From positions 1-64,000 of the forward strand of contig NZ_QXIR01000023.1 in NCBI RefSeq assembly GCF_003581585.1: a stretch of DNA of 64,000 nucleotides. Reading direction: 5' to 3'. Shown piece after piece: positions 35,118 through 43,660 of this stretch. The notes below the pieces were generated by a model. The model had not been told where the DNA came from. It made no database searches and saw only the letters and a program-made list of their open reading frames with translations. The DNA is from Bacillus salacetis (GTDB taxonomy: Bacteria; Bacillota; Bacilli; Bacillales; Bacillaceae_B). Position 1 is the stretch's first letter. Each line of letters begins with the position of its first letter. Made by a program: the position numbers and the translations under genes.

Positions 35118-36647
35118 TTGAATACCAACCTTAATTATATGTTCTGGAAAATCGCACACTATTTAATAGTAGATAAAGGATTTCGGATTATAAATATGTC
35201 ACAGGACCAACAACAGCTCTGGCTAGAAAATGCTTCTTATAAGCAGGCTCCGGTCATCAGGCTCCTTCGTCAAGATTTGGATTGGGGAAGCAAGATGAAG
35301 CGGGATGTCCATCTGACGGCCATGAATGGTGAAAAAATAAGAAAGGCCCTGAAGAAGAACAAAATGGACATCAAAAATATTTATATAAGCAGCTATCCAC
35401 CTGTTGACGATTATGAAGGATTGACCTCCGAACCTTACACATTGCCCCAGTCACCGAAAATATCAGTTCAGTCCTCAATCCTTACTTTGGAAAATGATGA
35501 AATCAATGATATATCATCAATATTTGGGGATGAGATGAACTGGGTGATCAAGGAAGACGCAGAGGATTTGGAAGTTCATGCTCTGAAAGAAAGTGTATTA
35601 TCGTTCGCTGCACACTCTGCAAAAAAAGAACAGTCTCTTTTCACAAGGGGCAAGCCGTTTTTTACTTATATTTTCATAGCCCTGCAGCTCGTAATTTTCT
35701 TTATCATGGAGATGGCAGGTGGAACGCAGAATACGGAGAATTTAATTAAGTTCGGAGCAAAGTATAATCCACTTATTACTGAGGGGGAATGGTGGAGATT
35801 TTTCACCCCGATCGTCATCCATATAGGATTTCTGCACCTGTTGATGAATACATTTGCCCTTTATTTCTTGGGAACCGCTGTTGAGCGGATATTTGGAAGT
35901 GGAAGATTCCTTTTCATCTATCTATTTGCAGGCTTCAGCGGCACACTGGCGAGTTTTGTCTTTTCCAATTCTTTATCGGCAGGAGCAAGCGGTGCGATTT
36001 TCGGCTGCTTCGGAGCCCTGTTGTATTTCGGAACTGCCCACCCCAAGGTTTTCTTCCGGACGATGGGCACCAATATCCTGGTGGTCATCGGGATCAACCT
36101 TGCATTCGGTTTCACGATTCCTGGAATTGATAACGCAGGCCACATAGGGGGATTGGCAGGAGGTGCGCTTTCAGCCGCTGTTGTTCATTTACCTCGTGCA
36201 AGAAGGCCGGTGGTACAGTCGATTGCAGTGCTGGCGGGAATAGTATTGATTCCTGCTATGCTTTGGTATGGTTTTGAAAAAGGACCAGTGTTTGCAGATC
36301 CTTCAATAAGTAATGCGGAAGCACAGGAACTGTTGAATGCCGGCGATGTTCAAGGAGCCTCTTCCATTCTGGAGGAACTTATAGAAAGTGACCAGGGTGA
36401 CGCCCACACTTACTTTTTATCTTCCATTGTAAAGATAAAAAATGAACAATACAGTGAAGCTGAATCACTGCTGCATGAAGCATTGGAACGCGATAAGGAA
36501 TTTCCTGAGGCTCACTATAACCTTGCGGTGCTCCTTGCCGAGAGGGGAAAAGAAGCTGAAGCAAAGCCCCACGCTGAACGTGCTTACAGGCTTCAGGAAA
36601 GTAATGAGCAATTTAAAGACCTGTACGAAAAGCTGAAGAGTTATTGA
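35118..36647 (+). CDS. yqgP: Rhomboid intramembrane serine protease YqgP with TPR tail
   Basis: 509 residues. A soluble N-terminal domain (1-180) precedes the rhomboid core. Catalytic Ser291 lies in GASGAIFG and catalytic His342 in NAGHIGGLAGG; the HxxLLMNTFALYFLG loop supports the fold. Residues 395-505 are TPR-like repeats (AQELLNAGDVQGASSILEEL; YSEAESLLHEALERD). B. subtilis YqgP cleaves the Mg transporter MgtE with FtsH. The start is TTG with AGAGGAGA upstream. The 3' end overlaps the convergent gene by 7 bases. Confidence 0.94.
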   Translation: MNTNLNYMFWKIAHYLIVDKGFRIINMSQDQQQLWLENASYKQAPVIRLLRQDLDWGSKMKRDVHLTAMNGEKIRKALKKNKMDIKNIYISSYPPVDDYEGLTSEPYTLPQSPKISVQSSILTLENDEINDISSIFGDEMNWVIKEDAEDLEVHALKESVLSFAAHSAKKEQSLFTRGKPFFTYIFIALQLVIFFIMEMAGGTQNTENLIKFGAKYNPLITEGEWWRFFTPIVIHIGFLHLLMNTFALYFLGTAVERIFGSGRFLFIYLFAGFSGTLASFVFSNSLSAGASGAIFGCFGALLYFGTAHPKVFFRTMGTNILVVIGINLAFGFTIPGIDNAGHIGGLAGGALSAAVVHLPRARRPVVQSIAVLAGIVLIPAMLWYGFEKGPVFADPSISNAEAQELLNAGDVQGASSILEELIESDQGDAHTYFLSSIVKIKNEQYSEAESLLHEALERDKEFPEAHYNLAVLLAERGKEAEAKPHAERAYRLQESNEQFKDLYEKLKSY

Positions 36648-37522
36648 ACAGGGAACGTTTGCTTGAGCAAAGCAGGTTCTCCTCCTTTTGTTGTCAGGAG
36701 GACGAGCACGACTCCTTTTTGGGGGTCAATCAGAATAAGCGGCATGGAACTGTCTTCAGGGTCCACGACTGTTCCGGATTTGGTTCTTATTCCCAAAAAG
36801 TAATTCTTATAAAGTCCCTCCCATAAATTCCCCACTATCATCTTCCATTGTTCAGTCCGGAAGCCCCTGGGAGGGGTTGAATTGTATCGAGGCAATTCAG
36901 CCAATGGCATTTGGAAATATTCCTTTCCATTAATATTGAATGCTTCCATGGTTTTCTCCCAATTATATTCAAGCTGCTGTGTTGTCACTTTTTCTAATAT
37001 TGCCTTCCATTCTTCCTCAGCATCAGTATCGGGCTTTCTGAAGGAACTTAAAGGGCTGAAGTTGGAATCTATTACATACAGTCCATCTTCGGACATCGTT
37101 TGCGCACTTGTATATTTCTCTTCATCATCGTGGATTTCTGCGTAATGAAAAGAAATGGCCTGCAGAAGGCTGCTCTCTTTCCCACGGAATATGTCTTCCT
37201 CGACTATCCTGTCCGTATTCTGCTCCCATTCACTCATCTTGGCCTTCAAGCGGCCGTTCACAAATAAGAATCCTATATCCTGCCTTAAATAAGCATCTTG
37301 ATTCAATACTGAAGATATCTTCCAGTTCACTTCGTACAAGTTGTTGACCTTATTATCGTTCAAAGTAAGAAGTGTATCGGCTGACTGATATTGAGCATTT
37401 TCATTCAAGGGGAAAAAGATGATGCTTTCTTCTGCCGGCGGATCAAAAACAATATACAGTCCCCATGCAAGAAGGATGGCAGCTGTGCCCCAAATGATAT
37501 ATATTATCGATTTCCGCTTCAC
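36641..37522 (-). CDS. Unrecognised membrane-anchored extracytoplasmic protein
   Basis: About 293 residues. An N-terminal signal anchor (IIYIIWGTAAILLAWGLYIVF) is followed by an extracytoplasmic domain rich in Asp/Glu and aromatics (YEVNWKISSVLNQDAYLRQDIGF; ALLEKVTTQQLEYNWEKTMEAF; KGVVLVLLTTKGGEPALLKQTF). I recognise no family. Start is ambiguous: GTG 37522 (GGGTGA 4 bases upstream) or GTG 37534. It lies between yqgP and a SpoVAF-like gene and is convergent with yqgP, overlapping its stop by 7 bases. A sporulation or envelope role is possible from context only. Confidence 0.7.
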   Translation of the reverse strand: MKRKSIIYIIWGTAAILLAWGLYIVFDPPAEESIIFFPLNENAQYQSADTLLTLNDNKVNNLYEVNWKISSVLNQDAYLRQDIGFLFVNGRLKAKMSEWEQNTDRIVEEDIFRGKESSLLQAISFHYAEIHDDEEKYTSAQTMSEDGLYVIDSNFSPLSSFRKPDTDAEEEWKAILEKVTTQQLEYNWEKTMEAFNINGKEYFQMPLAELPRYNSTPPRGFRTEQWKMIVGNLWEGLYKNYFLGIRTKSGTVVDPEDSSMPLILIDPQKGVVLVLLTTKGGEPALLKQTFPVQ

Positions 37523-37615
37523 AATTTCACCCACTTAATCATGTTTGTCCCTTTTGTGCCATTCTATGTGAAAAGCAAAAATATTATGTTCTCAATGTAT
37601 GAACTTAGCAGTCAA

Positions 37616-37646
37616 TGTCTAGGATGGTAAATATGATTCATACATA
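37616..37646 (+). promoter_or_regulatory. Possible sigma-G/F-type promoter of spoVAF-like gene
   Basis: TGTCTA (37616-37621) and CATACATA (37639-37646) are 17 bases apart, compared with TGAATA and CATACTA for forespore sigma factors. The -10 fits well, the -35 at four of six positions. It is 68 bases before the start codon. Confidence 0.4.
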
Positions 37647-37713
37647 GAACTGTGCCAATCTATGTCAGTTGATATAGATAGGTTTTTGTCATAAAGAATG
37701 GGGTGACTGTCTC

Positions 37714-39171
37714 ATGACTGATAAAAAGAAACCGGTGTCTTCTTCACTGAAGGAGAATACGGATTACCTAAAAGATTATCTTGCAGTGGATAAAAGCTTT
37801 GATGTAATCCAGCTGGATTTATCTTATGCAGGAAGAAATATGGCCATGTATCTGGTCGATGGTTTTGTCAAAGACGATATTATGCATTACCTGATGAAGC
37901 TTCTTGCTGACTTGGATGAAGGGCAGCTGGATGGAGATACACTTAAAAAGTTAATGAAAACTTACATCCCGTATGTGGAAGTGGAAGAAACAGACGATCT
38001 GAACAAAGTTGCCGACATGGTCCTTGCTGGTCCCACAGCGCTGGTGGTTGATGGGATTGATAAAGTCATCCTGATCGATGCCAGGACCTATCCGGTCAGG
38101 GGACCTCAAGAGCCGGATATGGAGCGGGTAGTAAGGGGGTCAAGGGATGGATACGTTGAAACACTGGTGTTCAATACTGCCTTAACCCGAAGAAGGATAA
38201 GGGACCGCTCCTTAAGGATGGAATATTTGCAAATCGGAAGAAGATCCAAGACAGATATCGTCGTTTGTTATTTAGAGGATATCGCCGATCCGGAATTGGT
38301 GGACCGCATTAAATCTGATTTGTCGAAAGTGGATACGGATGGACTTCCCATGGGGGAGAAGACCCTTGAGGAATTCATTTCAGGAAGGCACTGGAATCCT
38401 TATCCGATGGTCAGGTATACAGAGAGGCCGGATACAGCGGCAGCCCATTTATTTGAGGGGCATGTCTGTATTATCGTTGACGGCTCCCCGAGTGTCTTGA
38501 TAACTCCGACCACCTTTTGGCACCATCTGCAGCATGCGGAGGAATACCGGAACAAGCCGATGGTAGGCGCTTATTTGAAATTTGTCCGGTTTATAGCGGT
38601 TTGGGCTTCCATCTTTTTGCTTCCGCTCTATTATTTGTTCGCTGTACAGCCTGATCTTCTTCCGCCGGCTTTTGCTTACATCGGCCCTGATGATGTTGGA
38701 GAGGTGCCTTTGATCTTCCAATTTTTGATTGTGGAGATCGGCATAGATATGCTCAGGATGGCCGCCATCCATACCCCCACCTCGCTGGCAACAGCGCTCG
38801 GACTGGTAGCAGCGTTGATGATCGGCCAGGTGGCGGTGGAAGTGGGATTGTTTGTCAATGAAGTCGTCCTGTATCTTGCAGTGGCTGCCATAGGGACTTT
38901 CTCTACACCAAGTTATGAATTAAGTCTGGCCAATAGAATAGTCAGGATAGCCCTGCTGATTGTGACAGCCATCTTCGGGGTATATGGGCTGGTCATCAGC
39001 CTGGCAGTATGGATTCTGCTGTTGTCAAGAATCAAGTCATTTGGTGTTCCTTATATGTGGCCGTTCATTCCGTTTAATCTCAGGGCCATGAGGGATGTGC
39101 TGCTTAGGTCGCCGATGCCTTTAAAGAATAGAAGGCCGAGGTTCCTCAACCCGCAAGATCCTGATCGTTGA
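37714..39171 (+). CDS. spoVAF: SpoVAF-like GerA-family spore germination protein
   Basis: 485 residues. A GerA-type N-terminal soluble half (residues 1-290) contains VETLVFNTALTRRRIRD and HVCIIVDGSPSVLITPTTFW. Membrane segments follow from about 293 (FVRFIAVWASIFLLPLYYLFAV), with IHTPTSLATALGLVAALMIGQVAVE and a charged tail. The lack of a long N-terminal Q-rich extension and overall length fit SpoVAF better than GerAA/GerKA. SpoVAF acts in the forespore membrane in dipicolinate and ion release during germination. No other spoVA gene is adjacent, so this is a stand-alone copy or paralogue. Confidence 0.85.
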   Translation: MTDKKKPVSSSLKENTDYLKDYLAVDKSFDVIQLDLSYAGRNMAMYLVDGFVKDDIMHYLMKLLADLDEGQLDGDTLKKLMKTYIPYVEVEETDDLNKVADMVLAGPTALVVDGIDKVILIDARTYPVRGPQEPDMERVVRGSRDGYVETLVFNTALTRRRIRDRSLRMEYLQIGRRSKTDIVVCYLEDIADPELVDRIKSDLSKVDTDGLPMGEKTLEEFISGRHWNPYPMVRYTERPDTAAAHLFEGHVCIIVDGSPSVLITPTTFWHHLQHAEEYRNKPMVGAYLKFVRFIAVWASIFLLPLYYLFAVQPDLLPPAFAYIGPDDVGEVPLIFQFLIVEIGIDMLRMAAIHTPTSLATALGLVAALMIGQVAVEVGLFVNEVVLYLAVAAIGTFSTPSYELSLANRIVRIALLIVTAIFGVYGLVISLAVWILLLSRIKSFGVPYMWPFIPFNLRAMRDVLLRSPMPLKNRRPRFLNPQDPDR

Positions 39172-39232
39172 CTTAAAACGAATTCGAAGACAGTCTTTAC
39201 AAAGCACCGGATTATAGAAGATATAAACAGCC

Positions 39233-39265
39233 AGGGCGGAATCAATAATGATTTCGCCCTTTTAA
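39233..39265 (+). terminator. Terminator of spoVAF-like gene
   Basis: AGGGCG-AATCA / TGATT-CGCCCT hairpin with 4-base loop followed by TTTTAAT. Confidence 0.75.
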
Positions 39266-39339
39266 TATGGAATGATAATTGGGAACGTTTAAATGAGGTA
39301 GGAATTCTGAAGTTGGTATTTATATGGGAGAAAGTGTTG

Positions 39340-39489
39340 ATGGAGAGCTTCCATAAGGTATGGATGCAGAGAAAATCGGCAAAAGTGGCGAAAGAGGGCA
39401 CTATGTTTTATGAAGAGCATCGAAAGTCATATCAAAATATGACTGGAATACATCAACACCAACAGGTTACAGCGTTTCAACAGTTGTGA
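39340..39489 (+). CDS. Possible 49-residue protein
   Basis: Open frame MESFHKVWMQRKSAKVAKEG and on to TGA. GGGAG stands 9 bases before the ATG and the frame stays open upstream for about 20 codons more. The product is charged and soluble, with no recognised family. It may be a small gene or a decayed one; I see no second line of support. It occupies the otherwise empty gap between the spoVAF terminator and the next repeat element. Confidence 0.25.
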   Translation: MESFHKVWMQRKSAKVAKEGTMFYEEHRKSYQNMTGIHQHQQVTAFQQL

Positions 39490-39525
39490 ACCACCAAGGT
39501 GAAGAGCTTTCTCATTTTTACAAGA

Positions 39526-39704
39526 GTCAGTTTTCGCATATATACAGGGGGAATATCCTGCACCAGGGATTTTTCCAAAAGCAACTACTCTCGAAAAAGA
39601 ATGAGCAGCTCTTTTCTTTCCTGCTCACCAGGGTTACTACGACGATTTACCAGGATATTAGTTGAAATTTATATTGAGTTGCAGCAAAGTTTACGAGAAG
39701 AGCC
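39526..39704 (+). mobile_element. 179-bp MITE-like element, near-perfect target duplication
   Basis: Left end GTCAGTTTTCGCATATA, right end AGTTTACGAGAAGAGCC. Flanking 8-mers TTACAAGA (left) and TTACAACA (right) match at 7 of 8. The interior differs from the 49270 copy around the CCGGATTTTTCC core (here CAGGGATTTTTCC) but keeps CTCTCGAAAAAGAATGAGCAG and CGATTTACCAGGATATTA. Confidence 0.8.
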
Positions 39705-39787
39705 TTACAACAAGAGTGGTTCTTGTGAAGAAAGTGACTTTATCTTATACTGAAAGGGTTAGCAAAGCTTGAAAGACGGTGCTTCAA

Positions 39788-39985
39788 ATGAAAAATATGT
39801 ACGACGTACAGCAATTATTAAAAAAGTATGGAATCTTCGTTTACTTAGGAGACAGGATGGCTGATTTGGAAATGATGCAGGAAGAAGTGAGAGAGCTTTA
39901 TCAATCGGGCTTGATCACTCCGAATGAATTCCAAACCTCCATGCTGATTCTCAGAAGTGAACTTTCAAAAGAAAACAATAAGTAG
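39788..39985 (+). CDS. yqgQ: DUF910 family protein YqgQ
   Basis: 65 residues starting MKNMYDVQQLLKKYGIFVYL; helical, with GDRMADLEMMQEEVRELYQSGLI. YqgQ structures show a small three-helix bundle proposed to bind single-stranded nucleic acid. GACGGTG is a modest site 6 bases before the ATG; GTG 39779 is an alternative. It immediately precedes glcK, as in B. subtilis, and the two are probably one transcript. Confidence 0.88.
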   Translation: MKNMYDVQQLLKKYGIFVYLGDRMADLEMMQEEVRELYQSGLITPNEFQTSMLILRSELSKENNK

Positions 39986-40000
39986 AACAGGGTGAAGGAA

Positions 40001-40972
40001 ATGGCAGAGCAATGGCTTGTTGGCGTAGATTTAGGTGGGACCACCACAAAGTTAGCCTTTATTAGTTTATATGGGGAAATCATACATAAATGGGAAATTC
40101 CTACGGACACCTCGGAGAACGGCAAGAATATCATCGTGGATATTGCAAAATCGATCGATCTTCATTTAGAAGAACTGGGAGAATCCAAACTGAAATTAAG
40201 AGGGATAGGAATGGGGGCACCCGGTCCGGTTGATATGGTAAACGGCATCATCTATGAAGCAGTCAATCTTGGCTGGGAGAAGAATACACCCCTGAAAGAC
40301 CTTCTGGAAGTGGAAACAGGGCTTCCCTCTGTGATAGATAATGACGCAAATTGTGCTGCCTTGGGTGAAATGTGGAAAGGCGCAGGTAACGGTGCTAAAG
40401 ATATTGTAGCTGTTACACTGGGAACCGGGGTAGGCGGCGGTGTCATAACCAATGGTGACATTGTTCATGGAAAAAAAGGAGCCGCTGGTGAAATCGGACA
40501 CATCACAGTTGTCCCTGAAGGCGGGTTTCAATGCAACTGTGGAAAGAAAGGGTGTCTGGAAACGGTTGCTTCTGCAACTGGAGTTGTCAGGCTGGCTATA
40601 AAAGCATTGAAAAAAAGCAAGGAGGCATCAGCCCTCCGCTCAGCTCTGGAAACAGCAGGTTCCATCAGCGCCAAGGAAATCTTTGATGCGGCGCGCGAAG
40701 GGGATGTCCTTGCTGTCTCGATTGTCGATCAACTATCGTTTTACTTAGGGCTGGCAGCAGCAAACCTTGGCAATGCTTTAAATCCCGACAAAATAGTCTT
40801 TGGCGGAGGAGTTTCCAAAGCCGGGGAAGTACTGCTCAATCCTGTAAATAAATACTTCCATTCTTTTGCTTTCCCTACTGTTGCTGCATCCACCTCCCTG
40901 TCCATAGCCACCCTTGGCAATGATGCAGGCGTTATTGGGGCAGCATGGCTTGTAAAGAACAAACTTGCTTGA
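40001..40972 (+). CDS. glcK: ROK-family glucokinase
   Basis: Phosphorylates glucose with ATP in the cytosol. The 323 residues show the phosphate motif [14 protein letters not shown] at the N-terminus, [22 protein letters not shown] with catalytic Asp, [12 protein letters not shown], and the ROK zinc motif in [20 protein letters not shown] (H, C, C, C). AGGGTGA lies 6 bases before ATG 40001; an earlier GTG at 39992 overlaps that site. Follows yqgQ with a 15-base gap. Confidence 0.95.
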   Translation: MAEQWLVGVDLGGTTTKLAFISLYGEIIHKWEIPTDTSENGKNIIVDIAKSIDLHLEELGESKLKLRGIGMGAPGPVDMVNGIIYEAVNLGWEKNTPLKDLLEVETGLPSVIDNDANCAALGEMWKGAGNGAKDIVAVTLGTGVGGGVITNGDIVHGKKGAAGEIGHITVVPEGGFQCNCGKKGCLETVASATGVVRLAIKALKKSKEASALRSALETAGSISAKEIFDAAREGDVLAVSIVDQLSFYLGLAAANLGNALNPDKIVFGGGVSKAGEVLLNPVNKYFHSFAFPTVAASTSLSIATLGNDAGVIGAAWLVKNKLA

Positions 40973-41002
40973 AACTGAACTGAACTTAAATCCATCAGAC
41001 CA

Positions 41003-41034
41003 AAAAGAAGCTGGGCATCCTCAGCTTCTTTTTT
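41003..41034 (+). terminator. Terminator of yqgQ-glcK
   Basis: AAAAAGAAGCTG / CAGCTTCTTTTTT hairpin. Its T-run abuts the repeat element at 41038. Confidence 0.88.
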
Positions 41035-41037
41035 GAT

Positions 41038-41140
41038 GCCTTTTTTTGTGAACTTTGTTGCTACCCAATATAATTTTCGACTAATGTCCTGGTAAATCGC
41101 CTGGATTTTTCCGGAAGCAAGAATATATGCCAAAACAGCC
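41038..41140 (-). mobile_element. 103-bp MITE-like element in reverse orientation
   Basis: The right side ends AATATATGCCAAAACAGCC, the reverse complement of the element's left terminus. The left side carries GTGAACTTTGTTGCTA, the complement of its right terminus. Flanking 8-mers TTTTTGAT and TTTTTATT match at 6 of 8. The central CCGGATTTTTCCCC..GCTCTTTTC region is missing, so this is a short deletion form. Confidence 0.75.
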
Positions 41141-41652
41141 TTTTTATTTTCAACATAAGGCTGCTCAGCAAATATAGGGACAAAGAGAGATTTCTTAGTA
41201 ATGGGAAGGTTTGCATAATGGATGGAATAAATTTGTTATAGATTATTACGGAATAAAGGAGTATCATGTTGAACATCGTTTATTTAATGGTGGAGCCGGG
41301 ATAAATGATTACTTAAACGGACACAATATTCGTTATATATGTACATGAGGTTGAAACCTTTGAATATGTACAATGGCTTCACTGAATTGAATTGGGCCAA
41401 AGGTAACGTTTTAAGAAAAAACAGGATAAATTGAAACTTTTACCGGTTTGGCTCGTCTTATATAAGGGAAATGTTAATCAGCTTATTCAATCCAGTATAC
41501 ATTGACATAATTAACTGACGATTGACGGAATGTAAAAAAAGTATTAAGATATTGAATGTTATCGGATAACGCTGCCTGATAATGTAAAAACAAACCAATA
41601 TCTTCCAACAGAATCGCTGCTGTGCACCATCAAGCAGCAAGGAGGTAAAGAG
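41141..41652 (+). promoter_or_regulatory. Leader and promoter region of ltaS
   Basis: No gene. TTGACG (41522-41527) and TAAGAT (41545-41550) are 17 apart, a good promoter. Just downstream lie a small palindrome TTATC-G-GATAA (41559-41569) and an outer inverted repeat GATATTG / CAATATC (41548-41554 and 41596-41602), which could fold the leader or bind a regulator. The first 300 bases show nothing I can assign. Confidence 0.4.
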
Positions 41653-43533
41653 ATGAATAACATGAAACTGCCTAGGATTTCACTGGTCATCATTGCTACA
41701 GTGTTACTTTGGCTAAAAACGTATATAGTCTATCAAACTAGTTTTGATATTAAAATTGAAAATGTAATGCAGCAATTTATATTGTTTATCAACCCTTTAA
41801 GCTTTTTGCTGTTCATCTTTGGCATCAGCCTATTCATGAAAAAAGAGAAGTCCAGGGTGAGGTACATTCTGATTACAAGTTTCATCTTGTCGTTTGTCCT
41901 TTATGGAAATGTAGCCTTTTACCGTTTCTTCGATGATTTCCTGACGCTGCCTGTGTTGATGCAGACGAGCAACTTCGCGGATCTGGGCACAAGTGCAGGG
42001 GAAATTGTCAGTTGGTCTGATTCCCTTTATTTCATCGATACAATCATTTTGGCCCTGCTTATTAAATTCAAGCCTTCGGTATTTGAAGTGAATGCTTTCA
42101 GCAGAGTGAACAGACGGGCATACTTTTTTGTAGCGATTGCCCTTACTTTCTTCAATTTGGGTCTTGCTGAAGCTGAGAGACCGCAATTGCTGACACGTAC
42201 TTTCGACCGTGAAATCCTTGTTAAGAATATCGGAACATATAATTATCATATCTACGACGCATTCCTGCAGTCCAAATCTTCTGCCCAGCGCGCACTTGCG
42301 GATGGCAGTGAGCTTGCTGACATTGATAATTACGTCAGGGCGAATGAAATAGAGCCGAATAAGGAATTATTCGGAGCTGCAAAAGGAAAGAACCTTATTG
42401 TCATTTCGTTGGAATCACTGCAATCCTTCCCGATAAATAACACCATGAATGGTGAGGAAGTGACGCCATTCTTAAATGACTTTATAAAAGACAGCTACTA
42501 TTTTGAGAACTTTTACCATCAGACCCAGCAAGGTAAAACATCTGACTCTGAATTCATCCTGGATAACTCGCTTTATCCGTTGAACCGCGGAGCTGTATTC
42601 TTTACTCATGCTGGAAATGAGTATCAGTCAATGACAGAACGCTTGAACGAAGAAGGTTATTTCACTTCGGTCATGCATGCAAACAACAAAAGCTTCTGGA
42701 ATCGCGATATCATGTATGATTCCCTTGGCTACAAGAAGTTTTATTCCATGACTGATTATGAAATTACAGATGAAAACTCTGTTAACTGGGGAATGAAGGA
42801 TACACCTTTCTTCCTTCAGTCAGTGGATCACATGAAAGAAATGGAGAAGCCGTTCTTTACGAAGATGATCACTTTGACAAACCACTATCCTTTCTATCTT
42901 GATGAAGAAGATAAATATATCGATGAGTTCGATTCCAATTCCGGTACATTGAACCGCTACTTCCAAACCGTACGGTACATGGATGAAGCAGTAAAGGAAT
43001 TTATACAAGAATTAAAAGACAGTGGTCTATATGAGGACTCTGTTATTGTAATGTATGGTGACCACTATGGTATTTCGGAAAACCATAATGCAGCCATGAG
43101 TCAATACCTTGGAAAGGAAGTGGATCCATTTGTGCACACTCAATTGCAGCGTGTACCATTGATCATCCACATTCCGGGCCAGGAAGGAAAGACAATGACT
43201 GAAATTGGTGGGCAGATTGACCTTCGCCCTACACTCCTTAACCTTCTTGGGATCGACTCGAAAGGAGATATTCAGTTCGGTTCTGACTTGTTCTCCAAAG
43301 AACATGAAGATTTAGCCATCCTTAGGGACGGAAGCTTTATCACGAAGGACCATGTATATACTGAGGGTGTATGCTATAACAAAGAAACGGAACAACCTGA
43401 TGAGGATAAATTCTGTGATCCATATATTGACAGGACACAAGAAGAACTAAACTATTCAGATGAAGTAATCTACGGAGACTTGCTTCGATTTTATGAACAA
43501 AAGAATGGTAAGATCTCCCTGGAAAAAGAATAA
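41653..43533 (+). CDS. yqgS: Lipoteichoic acid synthase (LtaS family, YqgS)
   Basis: Polymerises glycerol-phosphate from phosphatidylglycerol onto a glycolipid on the outer membrane face. The 626 residues have five N-terminal TM segments (to about 180) then an extracellular sulfatase-like domain. The catalytic Thr is T296 in [10 protein letters not shown]; metal ligands include VISLESLQ and MYGDHYG, and the substrate pocket FWNRD is present. Strong AAGGAGG site. The neighbours glcK upstream and yqgT downstream match B. subtilis YqgS, one of several LtaS paralogues there. Confidence 0.93.
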   Translation: MNNMKLPRISLVIIATVLLWLKTYIVYQTSFDIKIENVMQQFILFINPLSFLLFIFGISLFMKKEKSRVRYILITSFILSFVLYGNVAFYRFFDDFLTLPVLMQTSNFADLGTSAGEIVSWSDSLYFIDTIILALLIKFKPSVFEVNAFSRVNRRAYFFVAIALTFFNLGLAEAERPQLLTRTFDREILVKNIGTYNYHIYDAFLQSKSSAQRALADGSELADIDNYVRANEIEPNKELFGAAKGKNLIVISLESLQSFPINNTMNGEEVTPFLNDFIKDSYYFENFYHQTQQGKTSDSEFILDNSLYPLNRGAVFFTHAGNEYQSMTERLNEEGYFTSVMHANNKSFWNRDIMYDSLGYKKFYSMTDYEITDENSVNWGMKDTPFFLQSVDHMKEMEKPFFTKMITLTNHYPFYLDEEDKYIDEFDSNSGTLNRYFQTVRYMDEAVKEFIQELKDSGLYEDSVIVMYGDHYGISENHNAAMSQYLGKEVDPFVHTQLQRVPLIIHIPGQEGKTMTEIGGQIDLRPTLLNLLGIDSKGDIQFGSDLFSKEHEDLAILRDGSFITKDHVYTEGVCYNKETEQPDEDKFCDPYIDRTQEELNYSDEVIYGDLLRFYEQKNGKISLEKE

Positions 43534-43542
43534 TTCACAAAC

Positions 43543-43577
43543 AAAAAAACCTGCGGATCTTCCGCAGGTTTTTTTGT
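43543..43577 (+). terminator. Terminator of yqgS
   Basis: AAAAAAACCTGCGGA / TCCGCAGGTTTTTTT, perfect stem with a tiny loop. Confidence 0.95.
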
Positions 43578-43660
43578 GCGGTTTGGCAAAGTCTTTCCTG
43601 TCATTAAACAATTTTTTAAACATACATGTAGTAAGAGAGTTGAATACAGGAGGGATGAAT

